NCBI GenBank assembly: GCA_950054155.1
Contig: CATLOT010000005.1
Coordinates: 1-64,000 of the forward strand
Reading direction: 5' to 3'
DNA: 64,000 bases
From: an uncultured Bacteriovoracaceae bacterium
GTDB taxonomy: Bacteria; Bdellovibrionota; Bacteriovoracia; Bacteriovoracales; Bacteriovoracaceae
Shown here in pieces: positions 18,113-27,408 of the stretch (positions within the stretch are counted from its first letter, which is position 1; each line of letters begins with the position of its first letter). The notes below the pieces were generated by a model, which did no database searches, had not been told where the DNA came from, and was given only the letters and a program-made list of their open reading frames with translations. The position numbers and the translations under genes are program-made.

Positions 18113-19477
18113 CTAGTAGAGTGACTTGAGATCGGGGAAGAGCTTTTTAAAGTTGGTTCCTCGTCTCTTGTCATGTTCGCGAAAGAAAAGAGAGAAGTTC
18201 TTTCTTTCGGTCTTAAGTTGTTTCAACTGATTCTTATCCCAAGTGTTGACCTCTTCCATCCACTTTAAAATTCGCTCCAGTTTTAACACTTCCGCAGGTT
18301 TAATACCGTAGAGAGGGTCTTGGCGCTCCTTGGCCCAGGTGATGAGCTCGCGCATCTTCTTTTGGTAGCACTCGGGAAGAATTTGTACCGCCATAAAATT
18401 GGGATATTTAAGGTGAGGAGTGTCCAAGTAGATGTCACGACCCTTTTGGTGGAAACGCCTGCGAAGACTAATGATCCATTCGAGAAGGGGTTTGAAATTG
18501 TCGATGCTTAAGGCATTAAAGGTGCACATAAAGGCGAGTGACCCATTGGGAACTTCAAGAAGATAGGTTTCGACATAGCGTTGATACTGCTCAAAATTGA
18601 GACCGTTTCTAATATATTCCGCTTGCTCTCCCCATGTATCAACGGAAGTGTGAAGAATGAAGTGGCGCACTTTCTTATGATCAAGAAGACTTTTTGTCTT
18701 TTTTATAAAGCGATCAAAGTGAACTTGGGGGATACCAAGGTTGGAGTTGATGGAAAATTCAAGCTCCTCCATAGGATCAGCGTCGATCATATCGAAGGCC
18801 TTAAAAGTATCTTGTGAAAGAAGGGGTTCTCCACCTGTGATTCTAAAGAACATGAGATCTTTCTTAAGATCTGGCCACCACTTCCAAAAGGCCTCCACAT
18901 AGGGATTGTCTTCATCTTTTAGGGGCATGAGACCTGCTGTCTTTAACCAAAGAGGTGAATGGTGTTTAACGGCACCACTTTGGGGATAGCCGCCAAATTT
19001 TTCAACCTCTTTTTGCCAAGCTGAGGAAAAAGTCGGTGAACAGTAGGCGCATTTAAAGTTACAGCCGGCGCTAAAGCTTACTTCGAGGTAACTCGGATTA
19101 ATAGGGGTGTCCCAAGAGGAGGTTGAAACTTCATCAAAGAAAGGTTTTGTCCAGCAGTCCTGACCACGGTAGTGGCGGTCACTATAATGAGTTCCAGGTA
19201 GGTCCTCTATATCCCAACAAGCACTACAACCTTTTGGCCTCTTTCCCTCAAGCATCATCTTTCTCTGCTTCATTTTCTCTTGAGTATTATGAAGAGCATT
19301 TACATTCTTCTTCACTTCCTTAAGAGGAATTTTATGGGTGGGAGGGAGGTGACAGGAATGCGTGCGTCCAAGATGGAGGTGGATTGTGGTGTTCATCCAC
19401 TTTGCCATACAGAAGCTTGGGGAGACGCTATTGAGCATCTCCTTGGCCTCTTCAATTGAACTGGGGTCATTAAACAC
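18113..19477 (-). CDS. Twitch-domain radical SAM protein
   Basis: About 454 residues. SFSAGCNFKCAYCSP holds the radical SAM CxxxCxxC (C139, C143, C146 from the chosen start), and FRITGGEPLLS is the SAM-binding GGEP motif. Before it are further Cys (PSFC, HSC, GCSAC) arranged as in proteins whose extra or twitch-type domain holds a second iron-sulphur cluster. Such proteins modify peptides or other substrates by radical chemistry. The frame is open into paaZ, but the GTG at 19477 is preferred: it follows an AAAGG ribosome site by 6 bases and is 13 bases after the paaZ stop. Sharing a transcript with paaZ does not by itself show a shared pathway. The substrate is unknown. Confidence 0.82.
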   Translation of the reverse strand: MFNDPSSIEEAKEMLNSVSPSFCMAKWMNTTIHLHLGRTHSCHLPPTHKIPLKEVKKNVNALHNTQEKMKQRKMMLEGKRPKGCSACWDIEDLPGTHYSDRHYRGQDCWTKPFFDEVSTSSWDTPINPSYLEVSFSAGCNFKCAYCSPTFSSAWQKEVEKFGGYPQSGAVKHHSPLWLKTAGLMPLKDEDNPYVEAFWKWWPDLKKDLMFFRITGGEPLLSQDTFKAFDMIDADPMEELEFSINSNLGIPQVHFDRFIKKTKSLLDHKKVRHFILHTSVDTWGEQAEYIRNGLNFEQYQRYVETYLLEVPNGSLAFMCTFNALSIDNFKPLLEWIISLRRRFHQKGRDIYLDTPHLKYPNFMAVQILPECYQKKMRELITWAKERQDPLYGIKPAEVLKLERILKWMEEVNTWDKNQLKQLKTERKNFSLFFREHDKRRGTNFKKLFPDLKSLY

Positions 19478-19490
19478 TGGGGACCTTTTT

Positions 19491-21530
19491 TTATTCTTGA
19501 GGAAGTTTCGCAACCATGGTGAGAATTGTCCCAAGGGCTACGATTTCATTTTCTTCGTCGGTGACTTCTACTTGCCACTTCACGACACCACGAGGTGTTT
19601 CACCCTCACGATCTTCCTGATTAATCTTTTCTTTACATGTTAAGCGAACTTGGATGGTTGCGCCAACATAGACAGGCTTCGTAAAGCGCAGTTCATCAAC
19701 TCCGTAATTGGCGAGAACTGGACCTTTACCGGGGTCAACAAAGAGACCGGCCGCTGCACTGATAATAAAGTAACCGTGGGCCACCCGTCTTTCAAAGAAA
19801 GTTCCCTCAAAGCTTGTGTCATCAGTGTGAGCGTAGAAGTGATCCCATGAAACATTAGCGAAGTTAACGATATCAGCTTCCGTTACAGTTCTTTTGTGAG
19901 TTGTTAAGGTCTGACCAATTTCAAGTTCTTCAAAATGATAGCGAAAGGGATGCTTGTCACTTTCAGGGCGAGCACCACCGGGTTGGTAAACGCCTGTTAC
20001 CTTACCAAGAGTGGTGGGGTGTCCCTGAATTGCGGTTCGTTGCATGTAGTGAAAAACTCCACGCAGGCCACCCATTTCTTCTCCACCACCAGCGCGACCA
20101 GGACCGCCGTGAACGAGTTGAGGAAGAGGGGAGCCATGACCTGTGGCCTCTTTGGCACAGTCACGATCAAGAAAGTAGAGGCGACCATGATGAGAACCGG
20201 CACCAATAGCAACCGTGCGCGCGAAGGCGGGGTCATGAGTGACTACTGATCCTACGAGAGAGCCTTCGCCTTTATTGGCTAAGTTGATCGCCTCTTGTGC
20301 ATCTTTATAAGGGATGAGAGTAGAGACTGGACCGAAAGCTTCAAGCGAGTGAACATCAGCATTGAAGGCATCTTTGCTGAGAAGAAGTGTGGGCGCAATG
20401 AAAGCACCCTTTTCTTTATCACCACCTTCGAGAGCGAAATCTTTATTTTCATAGAGAAGCTCACAAGACTCTTTAAGCTGAGCAATCTTTTGAAGCACCT
20501 CTTCTCTTTGATCAAGAGAGGCAAGGGAGCCCATGCGGACATTTTCATTCTTTGGGTCACCAATCACAATCTTAGCAAGCCTTTCCTTGAGGGCTTCCGT
20601 GACGGCCTCGACTCTATTTTCAGGCACGATCGCACGGCGAATGGCCGTACACTTTTGGCCTGTCTTGACTGTCATCTCTTTGGCCACTTCTTTAACGAAG
20701 AGATCAAACTCAGGAGTTCCTGGCTCGGCCTTTGGTCCTAGAATAGAACAGTTAAGAGAGTCCGCTTCCATATTAAAGGGCACGGCCTTTTCAATAATTC
20801 TCTTATTACTTTTGAGCATCATTCCCGTGGAAGCACTTCCTGTGAAGGTGACAACGTCTTGGGACTCCACATGATTGAGAAGCTCGCGTGCACTACCGCA
20901 AATGAGCTGAAGAGAGCCCTCAGGCAGAATTCCTGAAGCGATAATTTCTTTGACAACGGCCTCTGTAAGATAAGATGTTGCCGTAGCCGGTTTTACGACT
21001 GCTGGCACTCCTGCAATGAGGTTTACCGCAATCTTTTCAAGCATACCCCAAACGGGAAAGTTAAAGGCGTTGATGTGAACGGCAACCCCTTTTTTAGAGG
21101 TGTAAATATGGTGACCAATGAAGGAGCCGTTCTTTGAGAGAATCTCGGCCTTACCGTCGGTATAGATGATATCGTCTGGCATTTCTCGACGTCCTTTGGA
21201 GGCCATCGCAAAGAGGTTGCCAATTCCCCCTTCAATATCAATCCAAGAGTCTATTTTTGTAGCGCCTGTACGGTAGCTGATTTCATAGAAGGACTTCTTC
21301 TTTTCCATAAGGTGAAGAGCGAGGGCCTTAAGCGCGCGGCCTCTCTCATGAAAGGTCATCTTCTGAAGTTTTTGAGCCCCTGTTTGGCGGGCATAAGCAA
21401 GGACCTCTCCAAAGTCGAGTCCATCACTTGAAGCATGACCGATAATATCACCATAAACGGCGTCATAAAGAGGAGCGCCTTCTCCCTTTCCTTCAATCCA
21501 TTGTCCTTGGCAGTAGTTCATTAACTTCAT
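19491..21530 (-). CDS. paaZ: Bifunctional oxepin-CoA hydrolase / semialdehyde dehydrogenase PaaZ
   Basis: 679 residues, the expected length of the fusion protein. The N-terminal aldehyde dehydrogenase domain (1-510) has NMEADSLN (general base E255) and TGQKCTA (nucleophile C294). The C-terminal MaoC-like hydratase (530-679) has ANVSWDHFYAHTDD (D563, H568) and RRVAHGYFI. These positions match E. coli PaaZ almost residue for residue. PaaZ opens the oxepin-CoA ring in aerobic phenylacetate breakdown and oxidises the resulting aldehyde. AGAGG precedes the ATG by a few bases. No other paa gene is nearby, so the rest of the pathway must be elsewhere or absent; ring cleavage of other CoA thioesters is an alternative. 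Confidence 0.93.
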   Translation of the reverse strand: MKLMNYCQGQWIEGKGEGAPLYDAVYGDIIGHASSDGLDFGEVLAYARQTGAQKLQKMTFHERGRALKALALHLMEKKKSFYEISYRTGATKIDSWIDIEGGIGNLFAMASKGRREMPDDIIYTDGKAEILSKNGSFIGHHIYTSKKGVAVHINAFNFPVWGMLEKIAVNLIAGVPAVVKPATATSYLTEAVVKEIIASGILPEGSLQLICGSARELLNHVESQDVVTFTGSASTGMMLKSNKRIIEKAVPFNMEADSLNCSILGPKAEPGTPEFDLFVKEVAKEMTVKTGQKCTAIRRAIVPENRVEAVTEALKERLAKIVIGDPKNENVRMGSLASLDQREEVLQKIAQLKESCELLYENKDFALEGGDKEKGAFIAPTLLLSKDAFNADVHSLEAFGPVSTLIPYKDAQEAINLANKGEGSLVGSVVTHDPAFARTVAIGAGSHHGRLYFLDRDCAKEATGHGSPLPQLVHGGPGRAGGGEEMGGLRGVFHYMQRTAIQGHPTTLGKVTGVYQPGGARPESDKHPFRYHFEELEIGQTLTTHKRTVTEADIVNFANVSWDHFYAHTDDTSFEGTFFERRVAHGYFIISAAAGLFVDPGKGPVLANYGVDELRFTKPVYVGATIQVRLTCKEKINQEDREGETPRGVVKWQVEVTDEENEIVALGTILTMVAKLPQE

Positions 21531-21617
21531 AGGTCCTCTCTTGTGTATAAATTTGCGTGCCTCATTCTAGGACGTCTGCCCTCGACAGTCTAATAAAGAG
21601 GGGGATATGCTAGCTGC

Positions 21618-23288
21618 ATGGCAAAACCAAAGGAATCTGTTGAACTCAAGGAAGGTTACTACCTTGATAACTTTGAGCGCCTTCTTGCGCATGTGTTTGA
21701 GGTCTATTCAGACCTTCTTCCTAAGCGTTATCACAAGTTTAATGACGATTTTGCGGCGCTCAGTGAGAATGCAAAGCGTCTCTTTGTGCGTTTATCCATG
21801 CGCACAAAGTCGTTCTATCGCGCCCAAAAACTCAATTATCAAGAGATTAAATGGCAAGAAGCGGTGAGAGAACTCGAAGAGGCCTCTCTTCTAGAAGTGA
21901 ACCCCCTCATTGAATGGCCCGGGATTTTAGACCCATTCACAGTGAGTGAATTAAAAGAGTTTTATAAAGAGCTAACGGGGAAGCGGGCCCCAAAAGGCAA
22001 GAGAGAAGATCTATTGCAGGCCTTCACTATGCTCTTTGAAGAAAGGGAGCAGGAGTGCTACGAGCTTCTCTTTAAGCACGATACTTTACTTTGGCCTCTC
22101 TTTAGTGAGGAATGGGAAATCTTAAAACTCCTCTTCTTTGGTTCGCGCTTTCAAGACATGGAACAATTTATTCTAGAAGATCTTGGAGTCATGCGCTTTG
22201 AACCTATCGTCATCGATAAGGAAAATCGTCTCTACCACAACTGGAATGAAGTGAAGGTGAGTTATCTTTGGAGTAACTTGCACGCTGAGTTGTGGGAGGC
22301 CTGTGCTCTTAAAGAAAGGGAAGAGGCGACGCTCCTTTTTAATGAGATCAAGAAGTTGAAATTTAAGAGCTCACCTTTAAAAAGACGCTACAGCCGCTCG
22401 GCCAATCTCTATGGCAAGTTATTAGAAAGTCTAGGAGAAGCAGAGGAAGCTAAGAAAATATATGCGACTTCCCTCCTTGAGCCGGCACGGGAGCGTTTAG
22501 CGCGCCTTCTTCTTAAAGAGGATAAAGCAAAAGAAGCGCTTCGGTTGTGTGAGGATATTTTAGAGACACCTCAAAGTGAGAGTGAGCGCTACTTTGCGCG
22601 CTTTTTTAGAGAGAAAGTAAAGAAGGCCTTAGGCCTTGATTATGAAAAGTTAAAAAGACTCAAACTTCCCCCTGAAAGTCCTGTTGCTGTCACATGGGAG
22701 CGTGGAAAGAGGGTGGAAGAGCAGGTGCTTAGTCACCTTATGAAGGAGCAAGGTTTTCGTGGTTTCTACTGTGAGAACTTTTACTTTTCAACTCTTTCAG
22801 CTCTTCTCTTTTGGCGCGAGTACTGGAAGAGTGCCCCCGGAGTTTTCTATCATCCCTTTGAACAAGCTCCTCGCGATCTTAAAAGTGGGGGCTTTTTCAT
22901 AAGGATGGAAGAAGAACTTAATGAGCGCGCTGATTATTGGCGCTCTCTCTCAAAGAAAGAGCTGATCAAAGAGGTCCTTAGTCTCTATGACGTAAAGAAA
23001 GGGGTGGCCTGTCGTTTGTGCCACTGGAAGAGGGTGGAGAAGAGTGCCTTAAAGCTCCTTCTCAATCACATGCCTCTTGAAGACCTCTTAAAGATTACTT
23101 TGCAGATCCTCAAAGATCCTCGCCAGTATCAAAGTGGTTTCCCTGACCTCTTTCTCGTCGACTCCAATGGCGGCTTCTTTCTTGGTGAAGTGAAGTCACC
23201 TAATGACTCCATTCAAGTCTCGCAAAAACGCTGGATCGACCTCTTCCTCAAGTGGTCCCTCCCTTTTGCCATTCTTCGCACCAAATAG
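21618..23288 (+). CDS. FAN1-like structure-specific nuclease (SAP-like, TPR and VRR-NUC domains)
   Basis: 556 residues. Order of parts: an N-terminal helical region, a SAP-like segment ending GKRAPKGKREDLLQAF (about 100-140), TPR-like helices (about 250-340), then a C-terminal VRR-NUC domain with GFPDLFLVD and FFLGEVKSPNDS followed by Q-RW. The Asp, Glu and Lys of PD-(D/E)xK nucleases are all present. This is the layout of FAN1, which cuts 5' flaps and unhooks interstrand cross-links; bacterial members lack the ubiquitin-binding finger, as here. No ribosome site is strong. A role in DNA repair is likely by family. Confidence 0.85.
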   Translation: MAKPKESVELKEGYYLDNFERLLAHVFEVYSDLLPKRYHKFNDDFAALSENAKRLFVRLSMRTKSFYRAQKLNYQEIKWQEAVRELEEASLLEVNPLIEWPGILDPFTVSELKEFYKELTGKRAPKGKREDLLQAFTMLFEEREQECYELLFKHDTLLWPLFSEEWEILKLLFFGSRFQDMEQFILEDLGVMRFEPIVIDKENRLYHNWNEVKVSYLWSNLHAELWEACALKEREEATLLFNEIKKLKFKSSPLKRRYSRSANLYGKLLESLGEAEEAKKIYATSLLEPARERLARLLLKEDKAKEALRLCEDILETPQSESERYFARFFREKVKKALGLDYEKLKRLKLPPESPVAVTWERGKRVEEQVLSHLMKEQGFRGFYCENFYFSTLSALLFWREYWKSAPGVFYHPFEQAPRDLKSGGFFIRMEEELNERADYWRSLSKKELIKEVLSLYDVKKGVACRLCHWKRVEKSALKLLLNHMPLEDLLKITLQILKDPRQYQSGFPDLFLVDSNGGFFLGEVKSPNDSIQVSQKRWIDLFLKWSLPFAILRTK

Positions 23289-23486
23289 TGCCAGGTTGAG
23301 TTTGGTAGTTCCTTTCTTAGTGAGAAAGAATTCTGATCGCAGCTCTGTAGTCATCAACTGAATTTTGCATAAGATCCTCCTCAGGTTCTTGTGATTTTCC
23401 TTGTTCTTTTTATCGCACTTATTGATACAATTATTAAGAACTGTTATTAAGGTATTAAAATATGATACTTTTATAGGGGAAGGGTA

Positions 23487-24257
23487 TTGGCTAAGCGCAC
23501 AACATATCAAGAAATGGCCGAGGGTCTTAAGACTATTCTCAAAAGAAGAAAGATCTCCTACAAAGAAGTTGCCGATCACTTAGGCCTCGCTGAGAGTTCG
23601 ATAAAGAGGCTCTTAAATGCCAACGATGGTCAATTTTCTAAGATTGAAAAACTTTGTGAGTGGTTGGGGCTTTCTTTTTCGGACCTTCTTGAAATTCATG
23701 AAAATAAGAATGAGCAGAGTTATATCCTCACCACTGAGCAAGAGGCCCTCTTTAAGCGTTACCCAGGAGCGTTGCAGTTCTACCTAGAGCTCACAGAGTA
23801 CGAACTGAGTGTGGAGGAAATAAAGGAGAGTTACCTTCTCAGCGAAGCAAGTGTGACGTTCTACCTTAGTCAATTAGAGCGAGTTGGTCTGATTGAAGTT
23901 CATGCTCATAATAATGTGAAGAATAAAATTCACTCAGAAGTTTCTCTCTCCCCAAGTGGAGAACTTGCCAAAACTCTTCTTAAGTCTTCGATGGAGAGCA
24001 TCTATCAAGTGACGATAAAAATGATGGAGGAAGAAAAGAAGCAAAAGCGAGGCACGGTGAGCACAGGAGAACTTCTCTTTTCTCAAACAAGTGCCGCTGA
24101 ACTTTATCGCGAGTACGAGCTCTTCAATGAAAAACTCTCTAAGGTGAGTGCTCGCGACAGTCGCCTCTATCCTAAAAAAGAGCTTATCCCATACACTTAT
24201 TTTAATGCTTTTATTCCCCACCGAGTCTTTAAAGTCAGAATTCCTAATATTAGTTAA
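23487..24257 (+). CDS. Two-part HTH regulator (XRE-type plus winged-helix-like segment)
   Basis: 256 residues. Residues 8-70 form an XRE/Cro HTH (KISYKEVADHLGLAESSIKRLL). Residues 95-165 contain a second HTH-like segment (LLSEASVTFYLSQLERVGLIEVH) resembling a winged helix. The start is TTG at 23487, downstream of a GGGGAAGGG purine run. The 3' end shares the four bases TTAA with the convergent methyltransferase gene. Targets are unknown; no metabolic operon is next to it. Confidence 0.72.
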   Translation: MAKRTTYQEMAEGLKTILKRRKISYKEVADHLGLAESSIKRLLNANDGQFSKIEKLCEWLGLSFSDLLEIHENKNEQSYILTTEQEALFKRYPGALQFYLELTEYELSVEEIKESYLLSEASVTFYLSQLERVGLIEVHAHNNVKNKIHSEVSLSPSGELAKTLLKSSMESIYQVTIKMMEEEKKQKRGTVSTGELLFSQTSAAELYREYELFNEKLSKVSARDSRLYPKKELIPYTYFNAFIPHRVFKVRIPNIS

Positions 24258-25162
24258 GACTTTTTGTGGAGGATAGAAAGGTAAAATGGTCCCATTCCCC
24301 CCTTGTCGGGAAGAAAGAGAGTGCCGTACTCACTGGCCTCTCCACAGTTGAGATCACTTGGAAAGTGGGGAGTCAGGACTTCCACGCTTTCACCAAACTT
24401 CTTAATTAACTTTTTGACGACGCCATCATTTTCCATTGGGCTTAAACTACAAGTGGAATAAACAAGGCGACCGCCAGTTTCAAGGACTAGCCACGCTGAG
24501 GCCAACATACTCCACTGAAGGGTAGCAAGCCTCTTCGTGCGTCCTATGCGCCATTCCTTAAGATGCTCCGGGCTTTCCAGAACGTGGCGCTCACTTGAGC
24601 AAGGAGCATCAAGGAGGATTTTATTATAGGCCTCCTTTTCATGGAGGCACCAAGCGCTGGCATCAAAACCCGTTACCCTGACACTCTCTTGGAAAAAGGA
24701 CTCGGGGAGGGAGCGTTTTAAGACGGAGTGGAGGCGAAAGCGGCGGTTTTCCGATTTGTCATTGGCGGTGAGTGATCCGGATTCTTTGAGGGCGTAAGCG
24801 AGAATAAGACTCTTTCCTCCGGGAGCGGCACAAAGATCAAGAACGCGATCTCCAGTTTGAACGTCAAGGCAAAGGGGAGCTAATGCTGAGGCACCATCAA
24901 GAAAATAGACGGGAAGTTTCTCCTCGTCATTGGCCTCTTCGCGCAGGATTTCTTCTTTCAATTTATAGAGATGATCATAGCCATAAAAAGACTCAAGTCC
25001 CTCTTCTTTAAAATCTCCATAGGGATTAATAAGGAGAGTATGTTCCTTGGGGGCGAGAAGCGCTTCTTTAAGAGTTGGCCAGCGCTCCTGATAGAGTTCA
25101 CTATAGTACTCTTCAAAGAGGGCCGCTCCATTTCCTTTTTTCTTTTTACGATCTTTACCCAT
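24254..25162 (-). CDS. RsmB/NOP2-type RNA cytosine-5 methyltransferase
   Basis: 302 residues. VLDLCAAPGGKS is SAM motif I; ILLDAPCSSERHVLESP (motif IV, with the release Cys) and YSTCSLSPMEND (motif VI, with the catalytic Cys) are typical of RsmB/NSUN m5C RNA methyltransferases. The NusB-like and PUA parts of RsmB and RsmF are lacking, so it resembles the NSUN4-like single-domain group. The exact rRNA or tRNA target cannot be told. It is 5 bases from the MscS gene upstream, so probably one transcript. Confidence 0.88.
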   Translation of the reverse strand: MGKDRKKKKGNGAALFEEYYSELYQERWPTLKEALLAPKEHTLLINPYGDFKEEGLESFYGYDHLYKLKEEILREEANDEEKLPVYFLDGASALAPLCLDVQTGDRVLDLCAAPGGKSLILAYALKESGSLTANDKSENRRFRLHSVLKRSLPESFFQESVRVTGFDASAWCLHEKEAYNKILLDAPCSSERHVLESPEHLKEWRIGRTKRLATLQWSMLASAWLVLETGGRLVYSTCSLSPMENDGVVKKLIKKFGESVEVLTPHFPSDLNCGEASEYGTLFLPDKGGMGPFYLSILHKKS

Positions 25163-25167
25163 GACGA

Positions 25168-26016
25168 TTAAAGCTCAGTTTTAAGGTCAGGGTCAGGAAG
25201 ATATTTATCCATAAAGCGCTTGAGGATGGCCTGCTCAATATTTCCCTTACGTGTCGCGGGTGAGGGAACGCGAACAATCATCTCTAATTCATTGGGACTC
25301 GTGAACTTATAAGTGATACGAGGATCAACTTTTGGAACTTCTATCCCTTCTCGACGAGAGAGGTAGTCCATATTCGCTTGCGCCTTTTCGATAAAGTTCG
25401 CGCATTCCTCTTCAGCTGCTTCCAGCATACACTTCTCCGCTTGGCGCCAGTTATCTTGGCGACTAAAGGAGAGCTTAAAAACGTGAAGAACATACTTATG
25501 CATAAAAGATTCATTCGTAAGTTCTTTGGTAAGAAAAAGGCTGTTGGGAATGGTGATACTTCTTCCTGTAAATTGGTGAGTAAAGTTTTGAGGGCCAATC
25601 TCTAAGATCTTGGTCACGAAGAGATTGGTGTCGATAACATCGCCACGGACATTATCAATTTCAATTCTATCGCCTACCTTGAACATGAGGTTAAAGGAGC
25701 GCAGAACTCCGCCATGAAAACACAGCAACAGCTCCTTTCCTGAGATAATGAGAGCACCCGTAATTGCAACAACCGAGAGAGCAAAGGTTTGAAGTTCGGT
25801 CGCCCAAATGACCATGAGACCTATGAATATAGTGAAGGTTGACCAATTCCTCACAGTGACGAGCCACTTTCGTTGGTCTTCCTTGCGCCAATTGGACTTT
25901 CTAATTCTTCTTATAAAGAGTGAGCGCAAGAGAAGCACTGTAAAGACGAGAAAGAGAGAACTAATTAAATGAGCAAATCCGGTTTGCTCAATCATGGTGC
26001 GTATTTGTTGAAACAT
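25168..26016 (-). CDS. MscS-family mechanosensitive channel
   Basis: 282 residues. Three hydrophobic segments (about 12-33, 52-73 and 76-98) are followed by the MscS beta domain: FKVGDRIEIDNVRGDVIDTNLFVTKI and GRSITIPNSLFLTKEL, then an alpha/beta C-terminal part. The pore helix region ALSVVAITGALIISGKELL is Ala/Gly rich, as in MscS. It relieves osmotic pressure or conducts small ions in the inner membrane. ATG at 26016 or one seven codons later could be the start. Confidence 0.9.
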   Translation of the reverse strand: MFQQIRTMIEQTGFAHLISSLFLVFTVLLLRSLFIRRIRKSNWRKEDQRKWLVTVRNWSTFTIFIGLMVIWATELQTFALSVVAITGALIISGKELLLCFHGGVLRSFNLMFKVGDRIEIDNVRGDVIDTNLFVTKILEIGPQNFTHQFTGRSITIPNSLFLTKELTNESFMHKYVLHVFKLSFSRQDNWRQAEKCMLEAAEEECANFIEKAQANMDYLSRREGIEVPKVDPRITYKFTSPNELEMIVRVPSPATRKGNIEQAILKRFMDKYLPDPDLKTEL

Positions 26017-26040
26017 GGAAGGCCTCGTTATCGGATAACT

Positions 26041-26589
26041 CTAATCTATACTAAGGGGAATTGTCTCCACAATAGCGTAGGGGTGTTTCTGTTTTTCAGA
26101 GTCGTAGAGGTTAAACTCATCTACGGTGAAAACCACCTCTTGCTTCATCTTACCATTTTCTGCGAGTCGAGAAAGATTCTTTGGCGAGCGCATCCGCGCC
26201 AGTGTCACATGTGGGACAAAGGGCTTGGAGTCATAGGTTATGGCAAGGTCATCGAGACCCTTGCGAATCAAAGCCGCGAGTTCACTAATTTCTTTGGTGC
26301 CTTTTTCACAGGCCATATAAAGAACTCGGCCCTCTTCCATTGTGGGAAACGCACCAAAGTGGCGAATACCAATTTTAAAGGGCCCGCCCCACTTGAAAAC
26401 ACCGAGAAGGCCTTTGAGCTCTTCCACTTTTGACTCATCAAGATTGCCAATAAAAGCGAGGGTGAGGTGCCAATTTTGCTGGGGGACCAATTTTTCTTCT
26501 TTATAGCGTGAAAGCCCTGGCCAGCTTTGAACTTTGAGTTTCTTTTTAACTTCCTGCGGCAGCGGTATGCCAATGAAATATCTTCCCAT
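26041..26589 (-). CDS. thpR: RNA 2',3'-cyclic phosphodiesterase ThpR (2H family)
   Basis: 182 residues, the family's usual size. Two HxTx motifs, HLTLAFIGNL (H41) and HVTLARM (H127), form the 2H phosphoesterase site; RYFIGIPLP at the start is also typical. It opens 2',3'-cyclic phosphates at RNA ends and was first described as a 2'-5' RNA ligase. It stands 24 bases upstream of mscS in the same direction. Confidence 0.9.
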   Translation of the reverse strand: MGRYFIGIPLPQEVKKKLKVQSWPGLSRYKEEKLVPQQNWHLTLAFIGNLDESKVEELKGLLGVFKWGGPFKIGIRHFGAFPTMEEGRVLYMACEKGTKEISELAALIRKGLDDLAITYDSKPFVPHVTLARMRSPKNLSRLAENGKMKQEVVFTVDEFNLYDSEKQKHPYAIVETIPLSID

Positions 26590-26632
26590 AAAGAAAATCT
26601 TAACACGCCATGGCCTTAAATAATACTTTCAT

Positions 26633-26661
26633 TTGTCAATTCAAGGTCTTATCGCTATGTT
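26633..26661 (+). promoter_or_regulatory. Candidate sigma-70 promoter for the small-protein gene at 26714
   Basis: TTGTCA (26633-26638), 17 bases, TATGTT (26656-26661): five of six and four of six consensus matches with ideal spacing. The ATG at 26714 is about 45 bases past the expected start of transcription. Confidence 0.45.
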
Positions 26662-26713
26662 AACGCCTCATTTTGACATTTTAACGAGTAGTGACACTAA
26701 AGAAGGAGAAGTC

Positions 26714-26926
26714 ATGGAAGTTGTTAAGGAAACAAAAGATTTTACTATCGTAAAAAAGAGAAACGGACGTTTTGGTGTTAAGAACCAAAAAGGTCAGTGG
26801 ATCAACAAAGAAGAAAAAGTAAAAATTCTTCTTGGTGAAGGACTTATCAAAGTTGCTGAGCCTAAGAAAGAAGAGCCTGTAGCAGAAGAAACAGCTGAAG
26901 AAACAACTGAAGAAACTGCTGAGTAA
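26714..26926 (+). CDS. Small acidic-tailed protein of unknown function (70 aa)
   Basis: 70 residues from the ATG at 26714, which AAGGAG precedes by 5 bases; an upstream ATG at 26633 has no ribosome site. Residues 1-45 look like a small strand-rich domain (DFTIVKKRNGRFGVKNQKGQWI), while 46-70 are a disordered tail of Glu/Thr/Ala repeats (EETAEET). A strong ribosome site and likely promoter suggest it is well expressed. I do not recognise the family. It is 26 bases ahead of the DUF4430-like gene. Confidence 0.7.
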   Translation: MEVVKETKDFTIVKKRNGRFGVKNQKGQWINKEEKVKILLGEGLIKVAEPKKEEPVAEETAEETTEETAE

Positions 26927-26952
26927 TTCAATCTAAAAAATTTGAGCGTGCT

Positions 26953-27408
26953 ATGAATCGTTGGTTAATTTTTGCTTTTCTTATCCTTTGCCTCTTTCCT
27001 GTTCGTGCAGCCCTTCTCACTATTGAAGACCCCTGCACCGGTAAAGCTGTTCAAAGAGATGATTGGCGTGAAGAATTACCACGTACTGTGGGAAGCCTAA
27101 CGGTGGCGACTCTTCAGCGCGCTCAAATTCCTTACTTAGGAAATGAAGTCGGTATTCATTCCATGTTGGGGACACCTCTTGGTGATGAGGCCCTTGAAAT
27201 CATCAACCGCATGGAAATGCGCTCTTATGGTTGGTGTTATGAAGTCGATGGAGAAGTGCCTGAGTCGCTTCCTAATACCTTTGTCATCACCTCTAAGCAC
27301 AAGAAGATCACCTGGTTCTTCGGTTACGCTCACTACGTTGCAGGTGAGTGGGTTAGCCAGTGTGAGAAGGTGAGTGACACTCGCCCGCCCTTTATCTGTT
27401 CTGAATAA
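26953..27408 (+). CDS. Exported DUF4430-like protein
   Basis: 151 residues. A Sec signal peptide (WLIFAFLILCLFPVRAA) is followed by a small domain with GSLTVATLQRAQIPY, SYGWCYEVDGEVP and FFGYAHYVAGEW. That pattern resembles DUF4430, a beta-grasp domain related to the C-terminal part of transcobalamin, with a conserved G-W-x-Y/F-x-V-(D/N)-G turn. Three to four Cys may form disulphides. The ligand is unknown. No terminator follows directly; possible ones lie at 27768 and 27823. Confidence 0.65.
   Translation: MNRWLIFAFLILCLFPVRAALLTIEDPCTGKAVQRDDWREELPRTVGSLTVATLQRAQIPYLGNEVGIHSMLGTPLGDEALEIINRMEMRSYGWCYEVDGEVPESLPNTFVITSKHKKITWFFGYAHYVAGEWVSQCEKVSDTRPPFICSE

Noticed and set aside
26016-26041. 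TCCGATAA just upstream of mscS as a FliA promoter
   Set aside because: The -10-like match is good but the -35 region matches at only 3 of 8 positions and the element is too close to the ATG.
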